From Halioglobus sp. (GTDB taxonomy: Bacteria > Pseudomonadota > Gammaproteobacteria > Pseudomonadales > Halieaceae), in contig JAGRIK010000241.1 of assembly GCA_020443325.1 (NCBI GenBank), positions 1 through 45,581 of the forward strand: DNA of 45,581 nt, written 5' to 3'. The notes beneath the pieces were generated by a model, which was not told the DNA's origin, made no database searches, and saw nothing but the letters and a program-made list of their open reading frames with translations. This document shows, in pieces, positions 24,667-33,462 of this stretch (positions are counted from its first letter, which is position 1; the number at the start of each line of letters is the position of its first letter). The position numbers were made by a program, and so were the translations under genes.

Positions 24667-26399
24667 CAGGCAACGCGCTCCGGTTGCGGCTGCGGCCCGC
24701 GCACCAGTTTGCCCGGCATGGCGCCTGTATCGCGGCCGTCCTCGCGGATCACCTCGCCGTTACAAATCGTCACCTTGTAACCATCGACACGCTGCACCAG
24801 TCGGCGCGCATCGGCGGGCAGGTCGTACACCATTTCCGGCGGGTGGATCGTGAGATTGTCGTAGTCGATCACATTGATATCGGCTTTCATACCGGGGGCA
24901 ATCAATCCGCGATCATTCAGGCCGTAAAAGCTTGCGGTGCGCTGCGTCTGGTTGTGTACGAGTTGTTCGATCGGGATACGCTCGCCGCGACTGCGATCGC
25001 GCGCCCAGTGGGTCAGCAGGTAGCTGGGCATACTGGCATCGCAGATCAGGCCGCAGTGTGCACCGCCATCGGACAGCCCGAACACCGCGTGCGGGTGCAA
25101 CATCATTTCCCGCAGCGCCTCAAAATCGCCATTGGAATAGCCCAGCAGGGGCATGTAGATAATGCCCCTGCCGTCATTCTCCAGCATCGTGTCGTAGGCA
25201 AACTCCGCCTCGCTGCAACCCGCGGCTTTGGCCTGCGCACGGATACTTTTCTCCGGGCCCGGCTCATAGTCGATGGGGTCGCCCAGCGGGAACATGTTGT
25301 CCCACGCACTCAGCGTTGCGGTAAAGACCTCGGGCAGGCCGGTGAGATCTGGCGGGTTATCGATGATCTCCCTGCGCAGAGCCGGGTCGCGCAGCGCCGC
25401 CACCCGCTCCGCCGGGGGCAGGGCTGCAACTTTCTGGTAGCCCGCGTGGAGGATGAACGGATGACCGGAGCTTTCCAGGCTGAACAGCACGCCGGCCGGT
25501 CGCTGCGCGACCTGGGGCGTCAGCGTGCCGCCTGCGGCCCGATCCTCATCCACTGCCGCAAGCAGACGTTGCCACTGCCCGGGATCCTGGTTGTTCTGCA
25601 GGCAGGCAAACGTCACCGGGCGACCGGTTTCGCGGCCAACCTGGCGCATCCACGCCAGTTCCTCCTCCTCGGGTGCCAGGTCGCTGGCGACTTCAAACAC
25701 GCCGAAGCCGACCTCGCCGAGCACGCGGCCGATACCGATAACCTCCTCCCGGTCGGCCGTTGTGCCCGGCGCCAGTTCACCATCCTTCGCGCGGTGCAAA
25801 ATCGTGCGGGTCGTCGAAAACCCCAGCGCGCCTGCCTGTAGGCCCTCCCTGACAATCTCGGCCATGGCCGCGACCTCTTCTGGAGTGGCCTTCTCATTCT
25901 GCGCACCACGCTCACCCATCACGTAGGTACGGACAGAGCCGTGGGGCACCTGTGCGCCAAAGTCGATCGCATGCGGCAGTTTTTCGATCGCATCAAGATA
26001 CTGCGGAAACGTTTCCCACTCCCACTTGATACCCTCTGCAAGTGCGGACCCCGGGATATCTTCCACGCCCTCCATCAGCTGTATCAGGTAGTCTTCCTTG
26101 CCCGGCACAACCGGCGCGAAGCCGACGCCACAATTGCCCATCACCACCGTTGTCACACCATTCCAGCTGGAGGGGGTCAGCATCGGATCCCAGGAAACCT
26201 GCCCGTCGTAATGCGTGTGAATATCCACCCAGCCCGGCGTGATCAAAAGGCCTGTGGCATCGATCTCCCGGGTGCCGGAACCTTCAATACCCTGGCCTAC
26301 AGCGGCGATACGCCCCGCGGAGATAGCGACGTCACTCACGCGCCCGACGCCACCGCTGCCATCTACCAGCATTCCATTTCGAATCACGATGTCATACAT
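24666..26399 (-). CDS. N-acyl-D-amino-acid deacylase family amidohydrolase
   Basis: This 577-residue cytosolic enzyme belongs to the amidohydrolase family that contains D-aminoacylases. It opens MYDIVIRNGMLVDGSG and carries the metal motif DIHTHYDGQ (H61, H63), MGNCGVGF, and SDGGAHCGLICDASMPSYLLTHWAR near the C-terminus. It ends with a beta-domain (GLIAPGMKADINVIDYDNL) typical of the superfamily. D-aminoacylases release carboxylates from N-acyl-D-amino acids, but close relatives act on other cyclic or acyl amides. The ATG at 26399 has AGGAG 8 nt upstream, better than the upstream start at 26450. It overlaps the SDR gene by one base. Confidence 0.87.
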   Translation of the reverse strand: MYDIVIRNGMLVDGSGGVGRVSDVAISAGRIAAVGQGIEGSGTREIDATGLLITPGWVDIHTHYDGQVSWDPMLTPSSWNGVTTVVMGNCGVGFAPVVPGKEDYLIQLMEGVEDIPGSALAEGIKWEWETFPQYLDAIEKLPHAIDFGAQVPHGSVRTYVMGERGAQNEKATPEEVAAMAEIVREGLQAGALGFSTTRTILHRAKDGELAPGTTADREEVIGIGRVLGEVGFGVFEVASDLAPEEEELAWMRQVGRETGRPVTFACLQNNQDPGQWQRLLAAVDEDRAAGGTLTPQVAQRPAGVLFSLESSGHPFILHAGYQKVAALPPAERVAALRDPALRREIIDNPPDLTGLPEVFTATLSAWDNMFPLGDPIDYEPGPEKSIRAQAKAAGCSEAEFAYDTMLENDGRGIIYMPLLGYSNGDFEALREMMLHPHAVFGLSDGGAHCGLICDASMPSYLLTHWARDRSRGERIPIEQLVHNQTQRTASFYGLNDRGLIAPGMKADINVIDYDNLTIHPPEMVYDLPADARRLVQRVDGYKVTICNGEVIREDGRDTGAMPGKLVRGPQPQPERVA

Positions 26400-26572
26400 A
26401 GTTTTGTCTCCTGTTATTCTTGCTGCCGAATACTGCCTGGGCAATGGCACCGCACGACGGGCTTGTGAGCGTGTATTTGACCGTTAATCATAGCACTGTG
26501 CCGCGATAGCGCGACCATGACTATAAGTAGCCGTTTGGATGTGTGGAGAAAAAGAGCGTTGCGGAGGAGAAA

Positions 26573-29386
26573 CTAGCCTTCTGTGCCAGGAGCCGTTTCC
26601 TGTAAATCCCTGATGGCCTGTTCGAGGACCTGCGTATCGACCGCCGTCTGGTTGGATTCCAGGATAAACTCAAGTTCACGGCGGGCCTGGTAGGGTTGGC
26701 CGATAAGGGCCAGCGTGCCGGCCAGGTGATAGCGGATCAGGGGATCGCCAGGCGACCGCTCGATGGCTTTTTCCAGCAGGGACAAGCCCTGGTGAGGGCT
26801 CTCACCCTGCGCCAGTATCCAACCGTAGGTATCGAGAACATTGGCATTATCGGGCAGCAATTCCAGCGCGCGCTTGGCGTGTTCCTGGGCCCGGGAATCG
26901 GCTTTCTGGCTGTAGAGCCACGCCAGGTTGTTGTGGAGGATGGCGTTGTCCGGCTGGTACTTCAGCGCCTGGATGTACTCGCTCTCTGCCAGCGCGAGAT
27001 CACCCGCCTGCATCATCGAGGTTGCGAGCATTATCCTGATGGGCACATCGTCAGCGTGTGTGCTCAGCCAGTTGCGCAAAATAATATCGGCCTTGGCGGT
27101 ATTCCCCATGGCCCTGTGCGCCGCCTGCAATTTAATCATCGGGCCGCGCGAGGCATTGTTGGCAACTGCGGTTTCGTAGGCTGCAAGCGCCGCCTGCGGC
27201 TGCTGCTGGGACATGAATATCTCGCCCGCCAGCATATAGCCTTCCGCACTGTCAGGATGCGACTCCTGAATCTGCAGTGCAATAGCCAGCGCTGCGTCAT
27301 AATTCTCCTGTGCCAGCCACAGTTGAGCCTGCAGAACATTAATATCGACACGATCGGGCGCCAGTAGAAGCGCCTTCTCCAGCGCTGCCTGTGCACCTCT
27401 CGGCTCCTTCTCCCTCAGCCGCAATTTCGCCAGTTCAAAATGCGCGTCCGCCGACTCGGGTACCTGCATCACAAGACTTCTCAGCGTATCCCGCGCGGCA
27501 TCCACCTGGCCGGCGCGCAGCTGGGAGCGACCCAGGACCAGGCTGGCGTCCGGGTTGTAGGGCGCCAGTGCAACCGCCTCCTGTGCCGCAACCAGGGCGT
27601 CGGCGTCACGCCCCATACGACCGTACATGTTTGCGAGTTCCATCAGGAAAGCCGGGGAGTTGGAATTCTCACCCCGTGCCTGCTCCAGCAGTGCCAGCGC
27701 ATCCCCCGGACGATTGAAGTCCAGCGCGATCTGCGCCAGCGCGACTACAGTCGGCAAATGCCCAGGTTGCGCAAGCAACACTGAGTTGAACCGCTCTCGC
27801 GCCGTTTCAATATCGCCTGCCTCCATTGAAATCCGCGCGAGATTGTATTTCCCGAGGATATTGTCCGGATTCAATTCGAGACTTTTCTGGTAATACGCGA
27901 GCGCGGCCTCGCGGTCTCCGCGCGTTTCATTGAGCGCGGCCATCAGCACAGGGGGCCGCGGATCCTGCGGGTATTTTTCTGCCAGGCTCGTTGCTGTGGC
28001 CTGCATCTTCTCGTAGTCACCCAGTTGATAGTAGAGTCGAGCGAGAAGGAATTCGGCGCGCGCATACTGGGGATCTGCTGCGACGGCCGCCTCCAGTTGC
28101 AGCAGCGCATCCCGGGTATCTGCGGTAGCCAGTAAACTGGTCGCCCAACGGGTGCGGGTGGCCGCTGCATTCGGCGCCATCGCGACGGCTTTACTAAAAT
28201 AGGTATTGGCCTTTTCCTGCTCGCCCGCCTGCAAATAGGTATTGCCCAGCAGTGTGACCAGCTCAATATCATCGGGCGATTTATCAACGGCCCGCTGCAA
28301 CACCTCAATACCGCGCAGCAGCTCGCCCCTGCGCACAAGCACATACGCCAGCAGTTTCGCCCCGGCAGGATCCGCAGGCAGCAATACCTGATGCGCATTG
28401 AGATTTTCCAGGGCGCTCTCAAGATCACCTTGCATCAGCATGACCCAGCCCATCAGTAACAGGCAGGAGGTGTCATTGGGCGACCTGCTCAGGGCAAGCG
28501 CCAGCGCTGCCTCGGCTGCGTCGATGTTGTTATTTCCCGACAGTTCGTTCTGTGCGGCGAGCAACAGCAGGCCCGGATCCTTTGGGTATTTTTCAAGCAG
28601 GGCGCCGAGATCTGCGCTGGCCTGCTCAAACTTCTGCTGCGCCAGCAGGGATTGCACCACGGCCAACTGCGCCGGCAAGTCCCCCTCGACCGCGAGCAGG
28701 GCCTGCTCGAACGCCTGCTGGGCACCAGAGGCGTTGTACAGCGACATGGCTATCTCGCCCTTTAACATCCAGCCGAGATAATTCCCGGGATCCTTCTCCA
28801 GCCCCTCGTCGACCAACCGCTGCGCCTCTTCCACATTTTTGAGGCCAAACGCCGTGATCGCGAGCCCTATCTGGGCATCGGGGTTATCCGGAGTAATCCG
28901 TTGCGCTTCCAGGAACGCCTCGCGCGCGTCCTCAAACCGACCGAGGCCGAGGCGTGCCCGCCCGCGCAGTATCAACACCGTGGAATCCTCCGCTGTCGGT
29001 GCCATGAAAGCGAGACGCGCAAGCGCTTTGTCGTACTGGCGATCCATGAGCAGGGCGCTGATCCAGCGATCGTTGAAATCCCGCCCACTGACGCCCAGTT
29101 CCTGCGCCCGCTTTAACTGCCCGAGTGCATCGGCCCCATTGCGCTGCTGCAAATACAACTCCGACAGCAGCCAGCGCGCATCGATGCTGTTGGGATCCTG
29201 CAGCAGTGTCGCTTCCAACTCGACGATGGCTGACTCCAGGTCCCCCTGCGCTTTATAGGCGAGCGCCCGTTCGACGCGCTCCGTGACACTGGGTTCCGGC
29301 TTGAGCACATATACGCTGAACACCAGCGCCGACAAACCCAGGACAAGTCCCGTTGCGACAAGTATCCGTCGCAATCCGGCACTCAA
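26573..29386 (-). CDS. PrsT-like large TPR protein, membrane anchored
   Basis: This 937-residue protein has one N-terminal membrane segment (ILVATGLVLGLSALVFSVYVL) and then about 20 or more tetratricopeptide repeats to the C-terminus (for example GDLESAIVELEATLLQDPNS, AEGYMLAGEIFMSQQQPQAA). The length and repeat pattern resemble PrsT, the TPR component of PEP-CTERM/exosortase systems. Unlike PrsT lipoproteins, it has no lipobox. The assigned start is TTG at 29386 with AGAAGG 12 nt upstream; no ATG exists in frame, and an Arg-rich stretch precedes it back to a stop codon. A -10-like TATAGT lies at 29500-29495. A scaffold role for export or polysaccharide assembly is inferred. Confidence 0.75.
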   Translation of the reverse strand: MSAGLRRILVATGLVLGLSALVFSVYVLKPEPSVTERVERALAYKAQGDLESAIVELEATLLQDPNSIDARWLLSELYLQQRNGADALGQLKRAQELGVSGRDFNDRWISALLMDRQYDKALARLAFMAPTAEDSTVLILRGRARLGLGRFEDAREAFLEAQRITPDNPDAQIGLAITAFGLKNVEEAQRLVDEGLEKDPGNYLGWMLKGEIAMSLYNASGAQQAFEQALLAVEGDLPAQLAVVQSLLAQQKFEQASADLGALLEKYPKDPGLLLLAAQNELSGNNNIDAAEAALALALSRSPNDTSCLLLMGWVMLMQGDLESALENLNAHQVLLPADPAGAKLLAYVLVRRGELLRGIEVLQRAVDKSPDDIELVTLLGNTYLQAGEQEKANTYFSKAVAMAPNAAATRTRWATSLLATADTRDALLQLEAAVAADPQYARAEFLLARLYYQLGDYEKMQATATSLAEKYPQDPRPPVLMAALNETRGDREAALAYYQKSLELNPDNILGKYNLARISMEAGDIETARERFNSVLLAQPGHLPTVVALAQIALDFNRPGDALALLEQARGENSNSPAFLMELANMYGRMGRDADALVAAQEAVALAPYNPDASLVLGRSQLRAGQVDAARDTLRSLVMQVPESADAHFELAKLRLREKEPRGAQAALEKALLLAPDRVDINVLQAQLWLAQENYDAALAIALQIQESHPDSAEGYMLAGEIFMSQQQPQAALAAYETAVANNASRGPMIKLQAAHRAMGNTAKADIILRNWLSTHADDVPIRIMLATSMMQAGDLALAESEYIQALKYQPDNAILHNNLAWLYSQKADSRAQEHAKRALELLPDNANVLDTYGWILAQGESPHQGLSLLEKAIERSPGDPLIRYHLAGTLALIGQPYQARRELEFILESNQTAVDTQVLEQAIRDLQETAPGTEG

Positions 29387-29556
29387 CGTTTTTTTGCGCC
29401 TTCTGCGCCTTACCCGCCGCGTCCGCGAGGAGCGAGTACGTGTGTCAATTAAAGTTTTTATCGTGTTTTACCCGTTCTCTAGGTTAACAAAAAGACTATA
29501 CCATGCTGCCCGGCATGCGGTTCCCGTCATTGTGCAAAAGCCAGCGGTCACCGACA

Positions 29557-30057
29557 CTACTTCCCGTGATCGAAACCGAACCGCGCGGCCGTCAGCTGGC
29601 TGAATGAGGTGAACTCCGTGGGACCGAGAATCCAGAAAATGGTATCGATATCGACCGGTGAGAAACCGTGGATACCCGCGGGCAGCGCTTCGCCCGAGAC
29701 GGCAGATGCGCTGTTACCGGTACCACTGGTTATCTTGGCCAGCGACCCCGTGGAACCCTGGCCGGCATCGTCCACAGCATCGCTGTCGTAGTAGGAATAG
29801 TCTTCCCCGGGGGACCATGTCAGCAGATTCCCCTGCAGATTGATCGCACTGCCCAGGTTATCGAGGGACAGCTGGATGGCGTCTTTGGCTTCCATGCCAA
29901 AATCATGCGCGACAAAATCAAAGTCTGCGCCCGTCGTCATCGCGCCAGTGTTGGTCGCCACACCCTCTGCTTCGACGACGTAACTGGCACGGGCATTCAG
30001 CCCTGTCAAAAATAAAGCCAGGCCAAAGGCCAACAGGAACACTCTGCGAAATGTCAT
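29557..30057 (-). CDS. Small secreted protein of unknown function
   Basis: This 166-residue protein has a clear signal peptide (FLLAFGLALFLTGLNARAS) and then a soluble domain rich in Asp, Gly and Ser (VVEAEGVATNTGAMTTGADF). I know no family. It looks like the body of a PEP-CTERM-type exported protein, but no PEP motif, membrane segment or basic tail is present at its C-terminus (ends RFGFDHGK) or in the other frames just downstream. It lies 170 nt upstream of the PrsT-like gene. The ATG at 30057 has GGGGG about 9 nt upstream; an earlier in-frame start at 30090 is less likely. Confidence 0.6.
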   Translation of the reverse strand: MTFRRVFLLAFGLALFLTGLNARASYVVEAEGVATNTGAMTTGADFDFVAHDFGMEAKDAIQLSLDNLGSAINLQGNLLTWSPGEDYSYYDSDAVDDAGQGSTGSLAKITSGTGNSASAVSGEALPAGIHGFSPVDIDTIFWILGPTEFTSFSQLTAARFGFDHGK

Positions 30058-30216
30058 TTCTGTAAACCCCCTTACAGGGTTGCAGCGCACGTCCAGCTAC
30101 TGCGAGGAAAAACAGGAGAATTCAACACTGCTATAAAACATCATTTTGCCGGCCGTTGCCAAGAAAATAGCATCCAGACTGTAGACACACGTCTCATTAT
30201 TGAACTTGACACAATT

Positions 30217-32298
30217 CTAGAGGATATCGTCAGCATCGCACGGCCCGTTGCACAGGTTTTCAGCAACGCCCGTGGCGTAGAACCTGCTCAGGCTGTCACC
30301 GATGTTGCGCAGCTCGGTTGCGCGACCGTGCGGGTCCCGCTGCGTGTCGTCCCAGTGCGGGATATTGGTGAGCGGGGGATCGGGGTTGCCAAAATCCACC
30401 TCTATCATCGCCGAACCCGTGTGCGCTCCGCTGACCTCTTCAAGGCCCCATACGTTGCGGATGACAGGCGCGAGATTGACCACGCCGCCGATGGTGCGCG
30501 CCATGATATGTGCGCCCAGGTTGGTCACCTGGTGGTCGGCCTTGGACACCTGTATCAGCACTTCGTGCGCGGGGGTACCCGGCAACAAATTCGTGCGGAT
30601 GTATTTCGAATAACCCGTCGGTTCGGCGCGATCCCACAAGCCCTGTACCAGCGCCAGATTGAACTGCATATCAAACGCATTCCAGTTGTACAGCGAATAC
30701 AACGGCTTGGCGTAGGGATCGAAGTTGACGCTGCGATTGAGCAACAGGTTGTAGGACTGGCCCGGCACCGCAAGCAGGCCGCGCTGGATGTCGGTCGTGA
30801 TAGCCATCAGGCTCGCACCCAGTATGCCGCCCTGGCTGCCGCCAAAGTAGTAGCGTTTGGAACCATCTATCGCCGCGCCGCCGCAGTGTGTATTGAGCGC
30901 CTGGTTCAGGGGGGTCGACGGCCCGCCGTCGGCGGCGACAGAGAGCGTGCGCATCGCCATCAGGAAATTCAGGAAGCCCTGGTGCATGCGTTCCGGGACC
31001 GCGCGGAATGTCGCCAGGTCTCCGGTCAGCGCGCCGACTACTGTCACCACATCATCGGAAGCAAAGCCCTTGAAGTCGAGCCCGAATGCGGCAAAATTTT
31101 GCGCTGCAGCAATGGGTTGCAGACCCAGCACCTGTTCCTTGGCCCCCAGTTGCCCATGGCCGAACGCAACCAGTGACGCCGCCTCCGTCTGCGCACTCAT
31201 GGGGATCAGCAGTGCCGCGGAGTACCCGAATGTGCCGTTCTGCTGTGGCAGGCCGTCCTCGCCCAGGTTCAGCAGGCCACCGGTTTCCCCCTTGGTCATA
31301 TAGAGGGGTACGTCGAAAGTCACTTCCAGCCGACAGGCCATCCCATCGATCAGCCCCTCGTTCTTGACCTCGATGGTGTACGGCACGCCCTCGGGATTTT
31401 TTGCCAATGCATCATCGCGGATGTGTAACATCGCCCGCGTGTTGTTTTCGCGGCTGGCGGTGGTGAAATCCCAGGCGATCTGCAGGTCAGCCCGCGCGAT
31501 ACCCTGCGCTTCCAACGCAGCGAAGATCTCCTCAAAGTGGGCGCGGCGCGACTCGATAATCGGGTCATCCGATGGCAGGTCATCGCGCAGCGCCAGGAAG
31601 CCCGGTGAGGGTTCTATCGTCTTGCCATCAGCGTCGACCACGTTGCGAATCGCCACGATGTACCGTGTTGCATCCTCCGGTCGAATCGCCGGGCGCAGCA
31701 TCAGTGCCTGTTCGGCGCGCAGTTCGTCGATATCCCGATCGATCTCGAAGTCCGGGAGCCGCTCGCCGTCGTCAACGCGCAGTTTTGCCTGCACCACATA
31801 CTCGTCGAGATCCACCCAGTGCGCCAGTCGCTCCCCGGTCTCCGTGTTGATAAGGACGGTGGCCGACTGCGGCAGCAGGGAGCCCGCAATCGTATCCGGC
31901 GTGGCCAATCCGGTAACCGTCGCGCCTGGCAGGTGCGTCATCGCCGCAATGCCCGGTGAAAACCCGTCCATCTCATTGAATGCGCCGGGAGTGGATTGTT
32001 TACCGCTCACGGAAGTCGGCATGATGACCTGTGGCAGCGCCAGCCGCAGACCGGTGACGGTGTCAGGGTCTTCCTCTGTCCAGTAGTTGTTGGGATAGGG
32101 AAAACCGCAGTAGGCAGGCGTCAAAGGATCGCAATCCAGGGGCGGCGGGGGAATCACCTCTTTAGGAGGCTCCTCCTCTTTGGGTGGTACCACCTCCGGC
32201 TCAATTTGCGCCAGGCTGTTTGAGTTATTGCCGTTCGAGCAGCCTGTCACGACTAACAGCAGGCAGCAGAGGATTATTGAGGCGATATTATTATTCAT
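30217..32298 (-). CDS. Alpha/beta-hydrolase lipoprotein
   Basis: This 693-residue lipoprotein has a lipobox VTGC (lipid Cys near 20), an Asn/Ser spacer and a Pro/Glu-Lys linker. A long N-terminal region (about 55-350) with beta-sandwich character precedes an alpha/beta-hydrolase domain. The nucleophile elbow is FGGSQGG (serine at about 489); FGHGQLG may form the oxyanion hole. An Asp in SKADHQV and a His in RDPHGR are candidate triad members. Similar large lipoproteins are seen in marine and myxobacterial genomes, and the ester substrate is unknown. The ATG at 32298 has no Shine-Dalgarno sequence but a promoter ends 6 nt before it. Confidence 0.78.
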   Translation of the reverse strand: MNNNIASIILCCLLLVVTGCSNGNNSNSLAQIEPEVVPPKEEEPPKEVIPPPPLDCDPLTPAYCGFPYPNNYWTEEDPDTVTGLRLALPQVIMPTSVSGKQSTPGAFNEMDGFSPGIAAMTHLPGATVTGLATPDTIAGSLLPQSATVLINTETGERLAHWVDLDEYVVQAKLRVDDGERLPDFEIDRDIDELRAEQALMLRPAIRPEDATRYIVAIRNVVDADGKTIEPSPGFLALRDDLPSDDPIIESRRAHFEEIFAALEAQGIARADLQIAWDFTTASRENNTRAMLHIRDDALAKNPEGVPYTIEVKNEGLIDGMACRLEVTFDVPLYMTKGETGGLLNLGEDGLPQQNGTFGYSAALLIPMSAQTEAASLVAFGHGQLGAKEQVLGLQPIAAAQNFAAFGLDFKGFASDDVVTVVGALTGDLATFRAVPERMHQGFLNFLMAMRTLSVAADGGPSTPLNQALNTHCGGAAIDGSKRYYFGGSQGGILGASLMAITTDIQRGLLAVPGQSYNLLLNRSVNFDPYAKPLYSLYNWNAFDMQFNLALVQGLWDRAEPTGYSKYIRTNLLPGTPAHEVLIQVSKADHQVTNLGAHIMARTIGGVVNLAPVIRNVWGLEEVSGAHTGSAMIEVDFGNPDPPLTNIPHWDDTQRDPHGRATELRNIGDSLSRFYATGVAENLCNGPCDADDIL

Positions 32299-32304
32299 CA
32301 CTCA

Positions 32305-32333
32305 ATACTAGGCCGAACCACCAAAACGGTCAA
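32305..32333 (-). promoter_or_regulatory. Promoter predicted to give a leaderless mRNA
   Basis: On the minus strand a -35 TTGACC (32333-32328) and a -10 TAGTAT (32310-32305) are separated by 17 nt. The -10 ends 6 nt before the ATG at 32298, so transcription should start at or next to the A of the start codon. No Shine-Dalgarno sequence is present, which matches leaderless translation. Confidence 0.5.
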
Positions 32334-32395
32334 TTACGCCTTTCGGCAGTCACGCCATCCCCCAGCCACGGCACAGCTACCCGCCACAGGGGATA

Positions 32396-33433
32396 TCAGT
32401 CCCCGCGACAGAATGCCGCCAGGTCGCGTGCAGTGTCCCGACTGATATCCGGGCAGCACATCGGGAAAATCTCAGTGCCGTGAATCGTCCCCATCACCTG
32501 GCGACAGCGCGCGGCGACACCGTTCTTCAACAGCAGGCGATAAAAATTAATGCCCTCGTCACGCAACGGGTCACACTCATTCACACTGATAACTGTGGGT
32601 GGCAGGCCCGCCACATCGTCATCCGTGGCGAATCCGGGCCAGGCCAGCGGGTTGCGCTTCTCCAGCTCTTCTATGCCATAGGCCATGGCACCATTGTTAT
32701 TGTGCAAATCCAGCAACAGCCCGTTGTTCTCGATGGAGGACGGATTCTCTGGCAGCGGCCAGATGCCTGCGATGTAGGGACACAGCGCATAGAGGCCCTG
32801 TATCAGATGGAGTTTACCCTCGCGCTTCAAGCGCATTCCCGTCGCCAGGGTCAGGTTGCCACCGCCGCTTTCCCCGGCGATGATGATACGGGAGGCGTCG
32901 ATGCCCAGTGACTGAGCCTCACCCGCCAACCACTTCAGTCCGGCAACACAATCATTGAGCCCCGCCGGGTAGGGCGCCACCTCAGGTGCCGATGACGGTG
33001 TCAGGGCATTGCGGAAGTCGACCATCGCGACGGCCACGCCGCGGGCGGCGATAATCTTGCCCCAGGCGCGATAGTTGCCATCGTAACAGGACATCGCCTG
33101 CATGCCGCCGCCGTGAATATAGTAGACACAGGGCAGCGGCTCGGTTGACCGGGGCCGGATAAATTGCACATTTATGGTGTTGCCATCCGGTTCGGAAGTG
33201 AACGTCAGGGTACTCGTCTCCAGCCCCTCGGAGGGCGCGATCTCCTCGGTATCGCACAGCTCCATAAAACCTTTCAGGGCCTCGGCCATCTGCAGCGCCT
33301 CTGGCGTATTGGCGCGTGCCAGCATTTCCTCGCGGCTGGCGACATCCACTGCTGCGGGTAGCGTCATGGCGCCCATCAACGCCTTGATGCGCGGGTCGAT
33401 ACGAGGGTCATCGTTCATACTGCGTGTAGACAT
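32396..33433 (-). CDS. Hormone-sensitive lipase-type alpha/beta-hydrolase
   Basis: This 345-residue cytosolic esterase belongs to the HSL family (alpha/beta-hydrolase 3). The oxyanion motif HGGG is at 107-110, the nucleophile is in GESGG (S189), the acid is probably in VNECDPLRDEG and the histidine in MGTIHGTEIF. These enzymes hydrolyse short- to medium-chain esters. AGGA lies 7 nt before the ATG at 33433. It lies 29 nt after the P450 gene and is probably cotranscribed with it, which suggests a shared substrate pathway. Confidence 0.9.
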   Translation of the reverse strand: MSTRSMNDDPRIDPRIKALMGAMTLPAAVDVASREEMLARANTPEALQMAEALKGFMELCDTEEIAPSEGLETSTLTFTSEPDGNTINVQFIRPRSTEPLPCVYYIHGGGMQAMSCYDGNYRAWGKIIAARGVAVAMVDFRNALTPSSAPEVAPYPAGLNDCVAGLKWLAGEAQSLGIDASRIIIAGESGGGNLTLATGMRLKREGKLHLIQGLYALCPYIAGIWPLPENPSSIENNGLLLDLHNNNGAMAYGIEELEKRNPLAWPGFATDDDVAGLPPTVISVNECDPLRDEGINFYRLLLKNGVAARCRQVMGTIHGTEIFPMCCPDISRDTARDLAAFCRGD

Positions 33434-33462
33434 GAATACATCCTGTGATTAGTGTTAAAGAA

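Noticed and set aside
24684..25841. A 385-codon plus-strand ORF opposite the D-aminoacylase gene
   Set aside because: It is antisense to a clear enzyme gene, has no recognisable motif, and reflects GC-rich codon bias on the other strand.
29500..29556. A frameshifted PEP-CTERM tail after the small secreted protein
   Set aside because: All three downstream frames lack a PEP motif and a membrane segment, so no broken tail is present.
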